A stretch of 34,512 bases of DNA from assembly GCA_035461175.1 (NCBI GenBank), contig DATHVR010000126.1, positions 1-34,512 of the forward strand, read 5' to 3'. Below, piece by piece: positions 1 through 7,815 of the stretch. A program made the translations under genes and the position numbers. Position 1 is the stretch's first letter. Each line of letters starts with the position of its first letter. The notes under the pieces are model-generated. The model did not search any database and was not told the DNA's origin. It was given only the letters and a program-made list of their open reading frames with translations. The DNA comes from DATHVR01 sp035461175. Its GTDB lineage: Bacteria; Actinomycetota; Acidimicrobiia; Spongiisociales; ZC4RG35.

Positions 1-1474
1 TCATGTTGTCTTGATTCGTCCAGGTGATCGTGGTGCCCGCCTTGACGGTGATGACGTTCACCGAGTAGTCGGCCGGGCTTTCGTTCTCGGCGAACTCATC
101 GGGCGAATCCATGTCCTGGAAGGCGCTGGAACCGGCCATGATGTCGATGCTCTCTCCGCCGACCGGAGCCGCAGCCACGGTGGTCTCGCTTCCCCCTTCG
201 GGAGGCGTCATGTCGTGTCCTTCACCTCCCACGATCGACTCGCCTTCGCCCACCGAGAAGATCTCGGGATTGGCTTCGCCGCTGACCACGATCTGGCCGA
301 TGGCGCCTTTGTCGATCGCCCGGGCGAGGGCGTGGTCGACCAACACCAGGGTCGAGGGCACCTGACCCACCAGTTCCACCACGGTGCCGCCGCCGGCCGG
401 GATCAGGGTGGTCTGTGATCCCCGCAACGGGGCGCTCAACAGCGTCGCCTCGGGATAGACCTTGTCCCAGTGCGACCCGATCGGGTGGAAGCTGGAGATC
501 AGATTGATCCCGGCATTGATGAAGTAGATCCGGGACCGCTCCCCCACCTGCATGGCCAGGGCGTTGTCGCCGGCGATGGCGCCGACGGCGCCGTTGAAAA
601 CGACGTAGGTAGGGTTCTCGTCCCGCACCGCGGCCCGGTCGAGTTCGACCAGGCCTTCCTTGCCGGTGGTGTAGAACTCGGACTGGACGATGTACCACTC
701 GTGGTCGACGGTGGGAAGCGGGGTCTCGGGATCGACCAGGATCCCTCCGTACATCCCGTGCGAGATGTGCTGGGCGATGTCGCCGTAGGCGCAGTGGTAC
801 ATGAAGAAGCCGGGATACAGCAATCGGGCCTCGATCGTCTTGGTCTCTCCCGGTGCCACCGTGGTGGCCTCGGCGCCGCCGCCCTGTCCCGTGACGGCGT
901 GGAAGTCCACGTTGTGGGGATGGACGTTTCCTTCGGGGTTGGTGATGGTGAAGCGGAGCACGTCTCCCACCCGGGCCCGGATCACCGGACCGGGTGTACC
1001 CGAAACGACCTCGGTGTCCCCGCCGACGATTCGATACCCCCAGGTCTGGAATTCGACGCCATTGGCCGGGTCGATTGCGTTTACGCCCTCCACCACCTCG
1101 AAGGAGACCTCGACGATGGCGGGCGTGGTGCGAGCGGGAGCAGGCGGCATGTCCGGGGCGGTGGCGACGGCTACGTCGGTGGCAACGGGAAGATCCGCCT
1201 TGGGCACTAGGGCGGGGATCACGTCACCGGTGGCAGCGGCGGCCCCATTCTCGCCGAGGAAGGTGTCGACCTTTTCGGAGACCAGGGCGTCATCGACGGA
1301 GTTGCGCCCGGCGGTGATCCCGAGTGCGATCACGGCCAGGATGACCGCCCCGATGGTGAGCACCAGGCCCAGGATCGAAATGGTTCCCAGCGTGTAGTGG
1401 GGATGAGCGGGAACTTTCCGGCCCGCCTCGGACGGGGTGACTTCTGCCGGGGGGCGATTGATCATCTGGGTCAT
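1..1474 (-). CDS. nirK: Membrane-anchored copper nitrite reductase (NirK) with C-terminal cupredoxin domain, truncated by window edge
   Basis: Reduces nitrite to NO, probably outside the membrane. Reading the minus strand from the ATG at 1474 gives 491 codons running off the window with no stop. Residues about 28-55 form one hydrophobic anchor. Two cupredoxin domains follow. Copper ligands are visible: HPHN..DFH gives type 1 H187, catalytic D190 and type 2 H192; MYHC gives H227 (type 2) and C228 (type 1), then H236 and M241; LVDHAL gives H381 (type 2). The C-to-His spacing of 8 matches the short Geobacillus-like NirK class. After a Gly/Glu-rich linker (about 405-465) a third, plastocyanin-like segment starts (VITVKAGTTITWTN) and is cut by the edge; its copper site is not visible. 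The gene is divergent from the 1622 operon and has a DosR-like box 55 bp upstream. The NirK call is secure; the third domain is inferred from its first strands. Confidence 0.93.
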   Translation of the reverse strand, partial: MTQMINRPPAEVTPSEAGRKVPAHPHYTLGTISILGLVLTIGAVILAVIALGITAGRNSVDDALVSEKVDTFLGENGAAAATGDVIPALVPKADLPVATDVAVATAPDMPPAPARTTPAIVEVSFEVVEGVNAIDPANGVEFQTWGYRIVGGDTEVVSGTPGPVIRARVGDVLRFTITNPEGNVHPHNVDFHAVTGQGGGAEATTVAPGETKTIEARLLYPGFFMYHCAYGDIAQHISHGMYGGILVDPETPLPTVDHEWYIVQSEFYTTGKEGLVELDRAAVRDENPTYVVFNGAVGAIAGDNALAMQVGERSRIYFINAGINLISSFHPIGSHWDKVYPEATLLSAPLRGSQTTLIPAGGGTVVELVGQVPSTLVLVDHALARAIDKGAIGQIVVSGEANPEIFSVGEGESIVGGEGHDMTPPEGGSETTVAAAPVGGESIDIMAGSSAFQDMDSPDEFAENESPADYSVNVITVKAGTTITWTNQDNM

Positions 1475-1529
1475 GGCATATCCTTTGGACGTCGGATACC
1501 ATTATTCCACTGGTCACCGTTTTTATCTG

Positions 1530-1549
1530 ATAGGGTCCAAAGTCCCGAA
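1530..1549 (-). promoter_or_regulatory. DosR-like box upstream of nirK
   Basis: Read on the minus strand the site is TTCGGGACTTTGGACCCTAT, matching the mycobacterial DosR consensus TTSGGGACTWWAGTCCCSAA at 16 of 20 positions by hand count. It ends 55 bp before the nirK ATG, a usual activator distance. It is the best match in the window, and its core GGGACTTTGGACCCT closely resembles the site before hsp20. Binding is inferred from sequence only. Confidence 0.62.
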
Positions 1550-1551
1550 CC

Positions 1552-1568
1552 TTTGGGACCATTTCCGG
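1552..1568 (+). promoter_or_regulatory. Second, half-conserved DosR-like site in the nirK divergent promoter
   Basis: TTTGGGACCATTTCCGG keeps the left half (TTTGGGAC) but the right half is degenerate. It sits next to the stronger nirK box and about 55 bp before the ATG at 1622, so it could serve the rightward operon. Paired adjacent boxes are common in mycobacterial DosR promoters; here the second is weak. Confidence 0.35.
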
Positions 1569-1621
1569 AGGGCACCGTTGGTTATTTTGGAGACGCCGAA
1601 GATTCACCTACACATGACACC

Positions 1622-2773
1622 ATGACAGTGGTGGCGGACGGCCAAACCGGAGCCCGGGTGTCGGCCCAACTGCGAGTGTGGCCCGGCGTGGTGTTCGTGA
1701 TCGCCACCGCCCTCGGCCTGATGCTGCGGGCCGTCTACGTGGGCTGGTCGAGCGGAGTTCCCTTCGACCACCTCCTCCACTCCCACTCCCATGCCCTCTA
1801 CTTCGGATGGGCGGGCCTGACCATCCTCGCCGCCGCCACCGACGACCTGCCCACGGCCCAACGCTGGGCGTGGGCGGCACTAGTACTCACACTCCCGATG
1901 ACGGTGGCGTTTCTCCTCCAGGGATACGCTCCCGCCTCGATCGCCGGCTCGACGCTGGTGATGCTGGCCTGGTACGGGGCGATCTGGTCCTGGTGGCGCC
2001 GGCGGCAGGAAGCGAGTTGTCCCGCTGGCATGGGGGTGGCGCTCGCCTACGTGCTCGTCGCCAGTGCCGGCATATGGGTGCTGGCCGGGGTCCAGGCCAC
2101 CGGACGGGGAGACACCATCGCCGCCGACCTCGCCGTCCACGCTTTCCTGTCCGGGTTTGCCTGGGCCATGATGATCGGCGCCGCCGCCCTCACCGAGCGC
2201 ATGGGACTGATCGACCCCAACTCCAACCGCGCCGCCATAGGTGGGTGGGCCGCGGTGGCGTGGATTCTCTTCCCGCTCGGGGTGGTGGGCGGCCCCGAGG
2301 TGCCCGGCCTGGGGTGGGCCGCCCGGGCAGGGGCGATCCTCGTCCTCTACCCGACCTGGCTGTGGTTGCGGGGGGCATGGGACGGCGCCGCCGCCGACAC
2401 CCATCGGCTCGCACTGCGAGCCGCGGCCGCGTCGCTGGCCGCCGCCGTGGCGGGTCTGGCGGCAGTGGCCATCTTCGGCAGCCCCCTTCTCAGCTTCGTC
2501 GGCCGGCAAGGAGTCGTCTTCTATCTCCATGCCCTCCTGCTGGGTGGGGTGAGCACGCTCCTGATCCGGTATCTGGGCGACGGATTGGGAGAAGGGCTCC
2601 GCCGGTCGCTCCTGTTCCACGTCTTCGGGGTGGGCCTCATGCTGGCCGGGATCGCCCTCCTGATCGGGGGCCTGGTCCTGGGGGCGTGGCTGGCACTGGC
2701 AGGAGCCGTCGCCGCCTGGGCCGCCGGCCTGGGCTGGGCCTGGCTGATCTGGCATCGACAGCCGAGCCGATGA
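1622..2773 (+). CDS. Polytopic membrane protein with HxHxH motif (NnrS/haem-copper-like), function unknown
   Basis: A 383-residue, almost entirely hydrophobic protein with roughly ten to twelve membrane segments. Early in the protein is a His cluster (DHLLHSHSHALYFGWAGL; H50, H53, H55, H57). Two more membrane-embedded His follow in VHAFLSGFAWAM and FYLHALLLGG. Such His in a multi-span protein suggest bound haem or copper, as in NnrS-type proteins of denitrifiers, but I cannot assign a family with confidence. The ATG at 1622 is chosen because it follows the divergent promoter; no clear ribosome-binding site precedes it, so the mRNA could be leaderless. An in-frame extension to 1397 would run into nirK. 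The stop overlaps the next ATG (ATGA). Context next to nirK suggests a role in nitrite or NO handling. Confidence 0.8.
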   Translation: MTVVADGQTGARVSAQLRVWPGVVFVIATALGLMLRAVYVGWSSGVPFDHLLHSHSHALYFGWAGLTILAAATDDLPTAQRWAWAALVLTLPMTVAFLLQGYAPASIAGSTLVMLAWYGAIWSWWRRRQEASCPAGMGVALAYVLVASAGIWVLAGVQATGRGDTIAADLAVHAFLSGFAWAMMIGAAALTERMGLIDPNSNRAAIGGWAAVAWILFPLGVVGGPEVPGLGWAARAGAILVLYPTWLWLRGAWDGAAADTHRLALRAAAASLAAAVAGLAAVAIFGSPLLSFVGRQGVVFYLHALLLGGVSTLLIRYLGDGLGEGLRRSLLFHVFGVGLMLAGIALLIGGLVLGAWLALAGAVAAWAAGLGWAWLIWHRQPSR

Positions 2774-3210
2774 GATTCGACCTGTGGAGCCTGGTTCGCT
2801 TCGTCCACGTCGCCTCGGCGGTGCTGTGGGTGGGCGGGCAACTCACTTTGAGCCTGGTGGTCAGGCCGGTATCGGAGCAATTGTTCGATGACGACGGGCG
2901 CCGCGACCTGCTCTCCTCACTCGGAAGCAGGTTCGGTCGCATCACCGCCATTGGCTTGATGCCGCTTCTGCTGGCCAGCGGGGTCGCCCTGATCTATCAC
3001 CGGGGCGTCACTTTTGCCGGCCTCACCGTGCCCGGCTACGGCACCGTCCTCGGCACCAAGATCGTCCTGGCCCTGGTCTCGTTCGCCCTGGCCGCCGCCC
3101 ACGGGATGACCGCGGTTCGCACCTCCAGCCGGGCGGCACGCTGGGTGGGCATCACCGGAGGGCTGGTGTCGTTGACCGTGGTCTTCCTGGCCACAAGTCT
3201 CATTCCGTGA
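2770..3210 (+). CDS. CopD-like four-helix membrane protein
   Basis: A 146-residue protein with about four membrane helices, starting with FVHVASAVLWVGGQLTLSLVV. A His near the end of helix 1 followed by a WVGG turn, and a later AAAHG motif, are typical of the CopD/DUF2269-like families linked to copper or haem. The start overlaps the previous stop by 4 nt, so it is translationally coupled. In this operon a role in copper supply to NirK or in electron transfer is plausible, but this is inferred only from family and neighbours. Confidence 0.75.
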   Translation: MRFDLWSLVRFVHVASAVLWVGGQLTLSLVVRPVSEQLFDDDGRRDLLSSLGSRFGRITAIGLMPLLLASGVALIYHRGVTFAGLTVPGYGTVLGTKIVLALVSFALAAAHGMTAVRTSSRAARWVGITGGLVSLTVVFLATSLIP

Positions 3211-3235
3211 GCGATCGAGTCGATCGGGGGCCGGT

Positions 3236-4282
3236 ATGGTGGACGAGGTGAGACGTCGCCTGGACCCGAAGGGCATCATCGCCGGCGGGATTGCCGTCGC
3301 CCTCCTACTCGTGGCGGTCTATATCGGCTCCGAGCAGCTGCGCTGGTTCGATGCCGCCCTGGCGCCTTATCTATTCGGGACACTTCTCGCCGCGTTCGCC
3401 ACGGTGTATCGGTACGTGGTGTGGTTGCGGCGTCCTCCGACCGAGGTGCTCAACCAGCGCGGCTGGCAGGCAATGCGACGCAGCGGACGGCGCCTGGCGA
3501 ATATGGTGGCGCTGGCGGGCATGCTCGTCCAGAACATCGCCCTACAGACCTTCATCGCCCGCCGGTCGAGGCTGCGCTGGGCGGGACACCAGCTCCTGTT
3601 CTGGGGGTGCGTCTTGGCGGCGCTGATCACCTTCCCGCTCACCTTCGGATGGATCCATTTCGAGTCCGCTGATCCAACGGGCCGCACCTATCTCGCCTAC
3701 CTGGGCCCGATCGCCACCGTCAGTTTCGACTCCCGCAGTCTGGTCGGCTGGCTCATCTTCCATGCCCTCAACATCGCCGCCTTTCTCGTCATCGCCGGGG
3801 TCCTGATATTTCTCGGCCGGCGCCTTCGCGACCGGGGGGCCCTGGCCCTGGAACGGGCCGGAGACTTCGCCGCACTGGCGGGCCTTTTCGCGGTCTCGGT
3901 CACCGGACTGATGCTGACGGCGTCGAGCCTGTGGATGGAAGGAAGGTTCTATTCCTTCCTCAACAACCTCCACGCTCTCACCGTGATCCTCGGATTGCTC
4001 TACATCCCGTTCGGGAAGCTGTTCCACATCCTCCAGCGGCCCGCCAATCTCGGAGTGGCGTTCTACAAGGACGCGGCTGAAGAGACCGGACCCCAGACCT
4101 GTGTCCGCTGTGGGGGCGATTTCGCTTCCCATCTTCAGATGAACGATCTCAAATCGGTGCTGCCCCGAGTGGGATTCGACTACTCGACTCCCGATGGTGG
4201 CCACTATCAGGACGTCTGTCCGCGTTGTCGTCGGGAGCTGGTGGGCCTCGCCCAGGTCGATCGCGTGGGTGGTTTTGGCTGA
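3236..4282 (+). CDS. NarI-like di-haem cytochrome b membrane subunit with C-terminal Cys4 motif
   Basis: A 348-residue membrane protein with six predicted helices. H118 (AGHQLLFW), H176 (FHALN), H246 (NLHALTV) and H264 (LFHILQ) are suited to ligate two b haems, as in nitrate reductase gamma subunits and related quinol-oxidising cytochromes. The soluble C-terminus carries C289-x2-C292 and C328-x2-C331, which could bind zinc or an iron-sulphur centre and is not part of ordinary NarI. The stop overlaps the ATG of the molybdoenzyme gene by one base. It probably passes electrons between the quinone pool and the catalytic, ferredoxin and Rieske subunits. The family assignment is by pattern, not by search. 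Confidence 0.8.
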   Translation: MVDEVRRRLDPKGIIAGGIAVALLLVAVYIGSEQLRWFDAALAPYLFGTLLAAFATVYRYVVWLRRPPTEVLNQRGWQAMRRSGRRLANMVALAGMLVQNIALQTFIARRSRLRWAGHQLLFWGCVLAALITFPLTFGWIHFESADPTGRTYLAYLGPIATVSFDSRSLVGWLIFHALNIAAFLVIAGVLIFLGRRLRDRGALALERAGDFAALAGLFAVSVTGLMLTASSLWMEGRFYSFLNNLHALTVILGLLYIPFGKLFHILQRPANLGVAFYKDAAEETGPQTCVRCGGDFASHLQMNDLKSVLPRVGFDYSTPDGGHYQDVCPRCRRELVGLAQVDRVGGFG

Positions 4283-6510
4283 TGGCCCAGGCTCCCTTGA
4301 CCGAAGAGGAACTTGTCCGGATCTATGGCCCCCACCTCAACCGGACGCCGCCCGGAGGATGGGATGCCGGGCTCGACATCGACCGGGTGGTCGACACCCA
4401 CTGCTGTTTCTGCGGCCAGCAATGCGGGATCCGACTCAAGGTGGCCGGCGAGAAGGTAGTGGGGTTCGAGCCTCGCTACGACTTTCCGTTCAACCAGGGA
4501 AAGCTGTGCCCGAAGGGCGTCAAGCGCTACCTGCAGGGGGACCATCCCGATCGGCTACTGGAGCCGCTGGAGCGAGATCCGAGCCAGCCGGAAGGCTTTC
4601 GACCGGTGAGTTGGGACCGGGCGATGGAAAGAACCGTGGCCGAGATCCAGCGCATCCAGGAGACATATGGTCCGGACTCCTTCGCCATGCTCTCGGGCGT
4701 CTCGATCACCAACGAGAAGTCGTACCTGGTGGGCAAGTTTGCCCGCCTGGCCCTCGGCACCGCCAACCTCGACTATAACGGGCGCCTGTGCATGGTCTCG
4801 GCGGGCGCGGCCGGAAAGAAGGCCCTCGGCGTCGATCGGGCCGCCAACCCCTGGTCGGACATCCCGCTGGCCGAGGTCGTGTTCGTTGCGGGCGCCAACA
4901 TCGCCGAATGTGCACCCATTACGACCAGCTACATCTGGAGGGCCCGGGACCGGGGCGCCAGGCTGATAGTCATGGACCCGCGTGTCACCCCCGTGGCTCG
5001 CACCGCACATCTGTTCTTGGGCGTTCGCCCCGGCACGGACCTGGCGGTTCTCAATTCGATTCTCCATACGTTGATCCGCCGGGACTGGATCGATCACGAA
5101 TTCATCTCGGCCCACACCAGCGGCTTCGAAGAGGCGATGAAGGCGGTGGACACCGCCACTCCCCGGTGGGCCGAGGAGATCTCGGGAGTTCCCTCCGCTC
5201 GCATCGAGGAGGCAGCCGAGCTGTGGGGCACCTCGACCACCGGCATGCTGCTTCATGCTCGGGGGATCGAACATCACACCAAGGGCGTCGACAACGTCCT
5301 CGCCTGCATCAACCTCGGTCTCGCCACCGGCAAGTATGGGAAGCCCGGCTGCGGGGTCAACACCATCACCGGCCAGGGAAACGGACAGGGAGGCCGCGAG
5401 CACGGGCACAAGTGCGACCAGCTCCCCGGCAACCGCGACATCACCAATCCGCAACATCGCGAGTACATCGCCTCGGTGTGGAACTGTGCACCCGAAGAGA
5501 TTCCCGGCAAGGGTCTCACCGCGCAGGAGATCATGAACGCGATTCACGCCGGAGAGATCAAAGGACTGCTGTCGATCTGTTTCAACCCGTTGGTCTCCCT
5601 CCCGGACTCGAACTTCACCCGCGAAGCGCTCGCCAAGCTCGAGTTCTATTCCGTGATCGACTTCTTCCTCTCCGAGACCGCCCACCATGCGGACATCGTC
5701 TTTCCGGGATCGCTGCACGAAGAGGACGAAGGCACTGTCACGACGCTGGAGGGCCGGGTAGTCAAGGTCAACGCCGCCGTCGCTCCCCCGGGAAACTCTC
5801 GCCGGGACTGGGAGGTCCTGTGCGAACTTGCCGATCGGCTGGGTCGGGGGCAGTACTTCGACTACTCGTCAACCGAGGAGATGTTCGAGGAACTGCGTCG
5901 TGCCTCCCACGGTGGGACTGCCGACTATGCAGGCATCACCTGGAAACGCGTCGAGGAAGAGAACGGGGTCTTCTGGCCGTGTCCCGAAGAGGGTCATCCC
6001 GGCACACCCCGCCTCTTCGAAGGAGGCCGATTCTTCCATCCCGACGGCCGGGCTCGCTTCATCCCCACGCCATGGCGGGAGTCGGCCGAAGTTCCCGACT
6101 CCGAATACCCGATCTATCTGACCACCGGCCGGGTCATCAGCCAGTACCTGTCGGGCACCCAGACCCGGCGTATCGGAGCGCTCGTGGACCAGTACCCCGA
6201 GCCGCTATGTGAGTTGCATCCGGTGCTGGCCGAATCGATCGGCGTCTCGGACGGGGACATGGTGCGGGTCACCTCACGCCGCTCCTCCATCGAAGTTCCG
6301 GCCAAGGTGGTTTCGACCATTCGCCCGGACACGGTCTTCATCCCCTACCACTGGCCGGGCGACAAGGCGGCCAACCGGCTCACACATCGCGATATCGACC
6401 CGATCTCTGGCATCCCCGAGTACAAGGTGAGTGCCGTTCACGTCGAGAAGTCGTCCGGGAGCGGAGATGTCCGCGACGACCGTGACCTGACACTGCACGG
6501 AACATCGTGA
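4282..6510 (+). CDS. Molybdopterin oxidoreductase, NarB/NasA/NapA-class nitrate reductase-like catalytic subunit
   Basis: A 742-residue enzyme of the DMSO-reductase superfamily. The N-terminal [4Fe-4S] site is C41-x2-C44-x3-C48 and C76 (GKLCPKG). The probable Mo ligand is C170 in GRLCMVSA, the LCMxSA signature of NapA/NarB/NasA nitrate reductases. A conserved FPGSLHEEDEGTVTTLEGR stretch and a C-terminal molybdopterin-dinucleotide-binding domain (from about 605) follow. There is no Tat signal, so it is cytoplasmic or exported with a partner. The start at 4282 overlaps the upstream stop; an earlier in-frame start would overlap further. Neighbouring NarI-like, ferredoxin and Rieske genes argue for a respiratory rather than a soluble assimilatory enzyme. 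Nitrate is the likely substrate, supported by the adjacent HPP protein and nirK; a formate dehydrogenase or other substrate is less likely given the Cys signature. Confidence 0.85.
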   Translation: MAQAPLTEEELVRIYGPHLNRTPPGGWDAGLDIDRVVDTHCCFCGQQCGIRLKVAGEKVVGFEPRYDFPFNQGKLCPKGVKRYLQGDHPDRLLEPLERDPSQPEGFRPVSWDRAMERTVAEIQRIQETYGPDSFAMLSGVSITNEKSYLVGKFARLALGTANLDYNGRLCMVSAGAAGKKALGVDRAANPWSDIPLAEVVFVAGANIAECAPITTSYIWRARDRGARLIVMDPRVTPVARTAHLFLGVRPGTDLAVLNSILHTLIRRDWIDHEFISAHTSGFEEAMKAVDTATPRWAEEISGVPSARIEEAAELWGTSTTGMLLHARGIEHHTKGVDNVLACINLGLATGKYGKPGCGVNTITGQGNGQGGREHGHKCDQLPGNRDITNPQHREYIASVWNCAPEEIPGKGLTAQEIMNAIHAGEIKGLLSICFNPLVSLPDSNFTREALAKLEFYSVIDFFLSETAHHADIVFPGSLHEEDEGTVTTLEGRVVKVNAAVAPPGNSRRDWEVLCELADRLGRGQYFDYSSTEEMFEELRRASHGGTADYAGITWKRVEEENGVFWPCPEEGHPGTPRLFEGGRFFHPDGRARFIPTPWRESAEVPDSEYPIYLTTGRVISQYLSGTQTRRIGALVDQYPEPLCELHPVLAESIGVSDGDMVRVTSRRSSIEVPAKVVSTIRPDTVFIPYHWPGDKAANRLTHRDIDPISGIPEYKVSAVHVEKSSGSGDVRDDRDLTLHGTS

Positions 6511-7130
6511 AAGGTTGGATCGACCCCGCCACGGCCGTCTTCGCCGTCGATCACAGCCGATGTATCGCCTGCCGAGCGTGTGTCCAGGCCTGTGCCGAAT
6601 GCGATACCCATCGCGGGGTTTCATTGATCCATCTGGATACGATCGATCGGGCCACCACCACCCAGACCGTGCCGATGGTGTGCATGCACTGCGAGGACCC
6701 CACCTGTGCCGAGGTGTGTCCGGCCGACGCCATCAAGCAGAACGAGGACGGGGTGGTGCAGTCCTCGCTCAAGCCCCGCTGCATCGGCTGTTCGAACTGC
6801 GTCTACGCCTGTCCCTTTGGCATCCCCAAATACCTGGGCTCGTTCGACCAGATGATGAAGTGCGACATGTGCTACGACCGTACCTCCGAGGGACTCAAGC
6901 CCATGTGCGCCTCGGTCTGCCCTTCGGAGGCCCTCTGGTACGGCACCGCCGAGGAGTTCGCCCAGACCCGCCGGGGTGGACTGTCGCGAGACTGGACCTT
7001 CGGCAATCAGCCAGTGCGTACCAAGGTGGCGGTGGTGACCGACGAACCGGGACCGGTGGATGTGTTCATCGGCCGTCGATCCCGCCACTGGATGGAAGAT
7101 CCGTTCGGATTCGAGGAGATGTCGGTGTGA
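6507..7130 (+). CDS. Four-cluster [4Fe-4S] ferredoxin-type electron-transfer subunit (NarH/DmsB-like)
   Basis: A 207-residue protein with four Cys groups: CIACRACVQAC, CMHCEDPTCAEVC, CIGCSNCVYAC and CDMC...MCASVC. These 16 Cys would bind four cubane clusters, as in the beta subunits of DMSO-reductase-family enzymes. It begins with GTG at 6507, overlapping the molybdoenzyme stop by 4 nt, and is itself overlapped by the Rieske gene. It most likely passes electrons between the molybdoenzyme and the membrane or Rieske partner. It lacks a signal peptide, consistent with a cytoplasmic complex or co-export. Confidence 0.9.
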   Translation: MKGWIDPATAVFAVDHSRCIACRACVQACAECDTHRGVSLIHLDTIDRATTTQTVPMVCMHCEDPTCAEVCPADAIKQNEDGVVQSSLKPRCIGCSNCVYACPFGIPKYLGSFDQMMKCDMCYDRTSEGLKPMCASVCPSEALWYGTAEEFAQTRRGGLSRDWTFGNQPVRTKVAVVTDEPGPVDVFIGRRSRHWMEDPFGFEEMSV

Positions 7131-7615
7131 CCGAGCCACCCATCTGGCGTCGTGACTTCCCGTACACGAGCGAGGGCGAGGACGGGGTGACCCGGCGCGA
7201 GTTCACCCGGTTCTTGATGGCGGCATCGGTCGCCGCCGCCGGCGGCGGCGGCCTCATGAGCCTGTGGGCCTCTCTCCGCACCGTGAATCTGGGCGAGCCG
7301 ACCGAGATCATCGCCACCGACCGGATCCCGGTGGGAGGCAGCCACCTCTTTCGCTACCCCACCCCGGCGGACCCCGCCATCCTCCTCCACCCGGAGGAAG
7401 GCCGGTTCATCGCATTCAGCCAGAAATGCACCCACCTCGGCTGCGTCGTCTACTGGGAGCCCGAAGATGCGGTGCTGGAATGCCCATGTCACGAGGGTCT
7501 CTTCGGTCTGGACGGACGGCCTATCGCCGGCCCTCCCGAGCGTCCTCTGGGACGCATCGACGTGGAGGTCCGGGACGGAATCATCTGGGCCCAGGGCATG
7601 GAGGCGGAAGCGTGA
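7127..7615 (+). CDS. Rieske [2Fe-2S] protein with Tat-type membrane anchor
   Basis: A 162-residue protein. TRREFTRFL at residues 22-30 is a twin-arginine motif followed by an Ala/Gly-rich hydrophobic stretch (31-48), typical of Tat-exported Rieske proteins kept as anchors. The cluster site is complete: C101-T-H103-L-G-C106 and C119-P-C121-H122, with C106 and C121 as the disulphide pair. GTG at 7127 overlaps the upstream stop. A Rieske protein inside a nitrate-reductase-like operon is unusual; it could connect quinol or the NirK side of the membrane to the complex. It is too short to include a bc1-type cytochrome partner and none lies nearby. Confidence 0.9.
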   Translation: MTEPPIWRRDFPYTSEGEDGVTRREFTRFLMAASVAAAGGGGLMSLWASLRTVNLGEPTEIIATDRIPVGGSHLFRYPTPADPAILLHPEEGRFIAFSQKCTHLGCVVYWEPEDAVLECPCHEGLFGLDGRPIAGPPERPLGRIDVEVRDGIIWAQGMEAEA

Positions 7616-7815
7616 GAAGGGATCGCACCACCCGTCTCAGCACCGCGGTGATGGTCTACGTCGTTCTCCTTCTCTCGCTGCAATTGTTTCTACTCGCCGT
7701 CGCCGCCGAGGGCCTGCTGGCAGGCGAACCCGCCCTCGCCTGGGGCGCCACGGCCGTGTCGGCAGTCCTGGCACTCGGGACCGTCGGCTTCTACCTCTAC
7801 TTCCGACGTGTCTGA
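7612..7815 (+). CDS. Small two-helix membrane protein of the nitrate/nitrite operon
   Basis: A 67-residue protein with two hydrophobic helices (about 10-33 and 41-62) and a basic C-terminus (YFRRV). GTG at 7612 overlaps the Rieske stop by 4 nt, and the gene is overlapped by the next one. The coupling on both sides supports a real gene. Small two-helix proteins are often accessory subunits of respiratory complexes; I recognise no specific family. Confidence 0.7.
   Translation: MRRDRTTRLSTAVMVYVVLLLSLQLFLLAVAAEGLLAGEPALAWGATAVSAVLALGTVGFYLYFRRV

Noticed and set aside
1880..2755. Long open frame on the minus strand opposite the 1622 membrane gene
   Set aside because: Pro/Gln/Gly-rich translation without domain pattern; the plus strand has continuous membrane helices and an overlapping neighbour.
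4555..5718. 387-codon open frame opposite the molybdoenzyme gene
   Set aside because: Antisense shadow of a clear enzyme gene; no recognisable domains and no ribosome-binding site context.
5000..6500. Formate dehydrogenase identity for the molybdoenzyme
   Set aside because: The LCMxSA motif at the Mo-ligand position and the nitrite-handling neighbours favour a nitrate reductase-like enzyme, though a search would be decisive.
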